A stretch of 64,000 bases of DNA from Halomonas icarae (GTDB lineage Bacteria; Pseudomonadota; Gammaproteobacteria; Pseudomonadales; Halomonadaceae). The stretch lies in NCBI RefSeq assembly GCF_009901955.1, contig NZ_WUTS01000001.1:1930817-1994816 (forward strand). The letters run 5' to 3'. Every line of letters starts with the position of its first letter. Position 1 is the first letter of the stretch. The notes beneath the pieces are model-generated. The model was given only the letters and a program-made list of their open reading frames with translations. It was not told the DNA's origin and searched no databases. Of this stretch, positions 63,149 through 64,000 are shown piece by piece. A program made the position numbers and the translations under genes.

Positions 63149-64000
63149 TCAGCCGTCGAGTGGGACGGGATTCTCGCCGAAGTTGTCATGATCCCCCAGG
63201 CGCTTGCCGTCGACCTTCTGACCATAGAAGCCATGATGGTCATGGAAGATCTCGGCGGTCTCATCCAGCGTGTCGAGGGTGCGACGACGCGGGTCCTGGG
63301 GCCGCTCGTGGCTGTTGATGAAGGCCGCCACATCCCAGGCTTCCTGATCCGTCAGCGAGTAGGGCTTGCCCAGGGGCATGTTGGCCTTGATGAAGTTGGC
63401 CGCGGTATTCACACGATGCATGCCGGCTCCCCAGTTGTAGGCGCCATCGCCCCACAGCGGCGGAAAGACCTGGCGCTCGCCGACCTTCTGCCCCTGACCC
63501 TCATCACCGTGACAGACCGCACACTGCTGGGCATACACCTCGGCCCCGCGCTCGCGGTCGGCCCCCTGCTCGGTCTCCTCGAGCTTCGGATACCCGCGCC
63601 CGGGCAGCGACTCGTTGATCGGCGCTCCGGTAGCCATCCAGTGCAGGTAGGTCTGCATCGCGACCAGCGGCTCGCTGCCATTCTCCGGTGGCTTGCCGTT
63701 CATGGAGTAGGTGAAGCAGCCCTGAATACGCTCGGCGAGCGTATTGACCTTGTCGTTCTTGCCACGGTAGGCGGGATAGACGCCGAAGGAGGCCCACATC
63801 GGTGCCGAGTTGGCGAGCCGACCGGCATCGAGGTGGCAGTTGGCGCAGTTCTGCTCGTTGAAGACATACTCGCCACGCAGCGCCTGGGTGTTGACGAAGA
63901 GATCACGTCCCTTGCGCACCATATCGCCATACTGGTTGTCGGGAATGTCGCGCTCCAGGGGTGGCTGGAAGGTGACCTCCCCCGCCGGGGCCTCGGGCAG
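63149..64000 (-). CDS. tsdA: TsdA-like diheme cytochrome c (5'-truncated by window edge)
   Basis: The frame is open at base 64000; at least 26 codons precede the first internal ATG. Two heme sites are seen: CANCHLDAGR (fragment residues 52-56) and CAVCHGDEGQ. The pattern between them, RIQGCFTYSMNGKPP and PPLWGDGAYNWGAGMHRV, matches thiosulfate dehydrogenase TsdA, which joins two thiosulfates into tetrathionate. The signal peptide and any upstream partner (such as TsdB) are outside the window. It ends in a strong terminator. Confidence 0.85.
   Translation of the reverse strand: MPEAPAGEVTFQPPLERDIPDNQYGDMVRKGRDLFVNTQALRGEYVFNEQNCANCHLDAGRLANSAPMWASFGVYPAYRGKNDKVNTLAERIQGCFTYSMNGKPPENGSEPLVAMQTYLHWMATGAPINESLPGRGYPKLEETEQGADRERGAEVYAQQCAVCHGDEGQGQKVGERQVFPPLWGDGAYNWGAGMHRVNTAANFIKANMPLGKPYSLTDQEAWDVAAFINSHERPQDPRRRTLDTLDETAEIFHDHHGFYGQKVDGKRLGDHDNFGENPVPLDG

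Overview
The window is bacterial chromosome from a gammaproteobacterium, most likely a halophile of the Halomonadaceae (Halomonas or a close relative). This is inferred from the high G+C core, the gene order nrdR-ribD-ribBA-ribH-nusB-thiL-pgpA, the yrfG/hslR block divergent from nudE, the sbcDC pair, and many osmolyte or organic-acid type transporters (SSS, TAXI-TRAP, YkvI). No rRNA, tRNA, CRISPR array, integrase or transposase was recognised. Both window edges cut genes: sbcD on the left and a TsdA-like cytochrome c on the right.

Layout. 1-4.5 kb: sbcD (partial) and sbcC, ending in a clear terminator. 4.5-13.7 kb: a visibly AT-richer accessory island, all on the minus strand. It holds an AlbA_2/Schlafen-type protein, a 174-aa unknown, a 461-aa predicted exported unknown, a 1294-aa protein with a PD-(D/E)XK-like N-terminus, a P-loop NTPase and a long C-terminus (Avs/STAND-like), and a NERD-zinc-ribbon protein. 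Four copies of a ~26-bp repeat sit in the gaps between these genes. 13.8-18 kb: an SSS symporter, DUF3311 partner and M20 amidohydrolase, divergent from a LysR regulator with two inverted repeats between them. 18-21.7 kb: small metabolic genes (TIGR02450, ABM monooxygenase, two SDRs, homocysteine S-methyltransferase). 21.8-26.6 kb: two divergent c-di-GMP genes, a GAF-PAS-LOV-GGDEF-EAL protein and a membrane diguanylate cyclase. 26.7-29.5 kb: DksA-like zinc finger, YkvI transporter, DUF503 and a membrane protein.

29.5-36.5 kb: a type I restriction-modification locus read hsdM-hsdS-rhuM(Fic)-hsdR, with phzF overlapping the end of hsdR. 36.7-45.4 kb: housekeeping and metabolic genes (argE, a class I amidotransferase, an EamA exporter, deaD, yaiI, hslR, yrfG, nudE, a Gfo/Idh/MocA oxidoreductase). 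45.5-50.8 kb: ilvD and a TAXI-TRAP uptake operon carrying a small prephenate-dehydratase-like protein. 50.9 kb: a short apparent malate-dehydrogenase start, then lon on the other strand. 53.6-60.4 kb: a DUF945 protein and the riboflavin/nusB/thiL/pgpA operon headed by nrdR. The riboflavin synthase gene normally expected between ribD and ribBA is not there. 60.5-64 kb: a PCuAC copper chaperone, a TlpA-like/DsbG periplasmic thiol pair, and the TsdA-like cytochrome.

The most interesting signals are the defence-like island with its repeats, the LOV-containing c-di-GMP phosphodiesterase facing a diguanylate cyclase, the restriction operon with extra cargo, and the missing ribE. Protein functions are by motif recognition only; no database search was possible.
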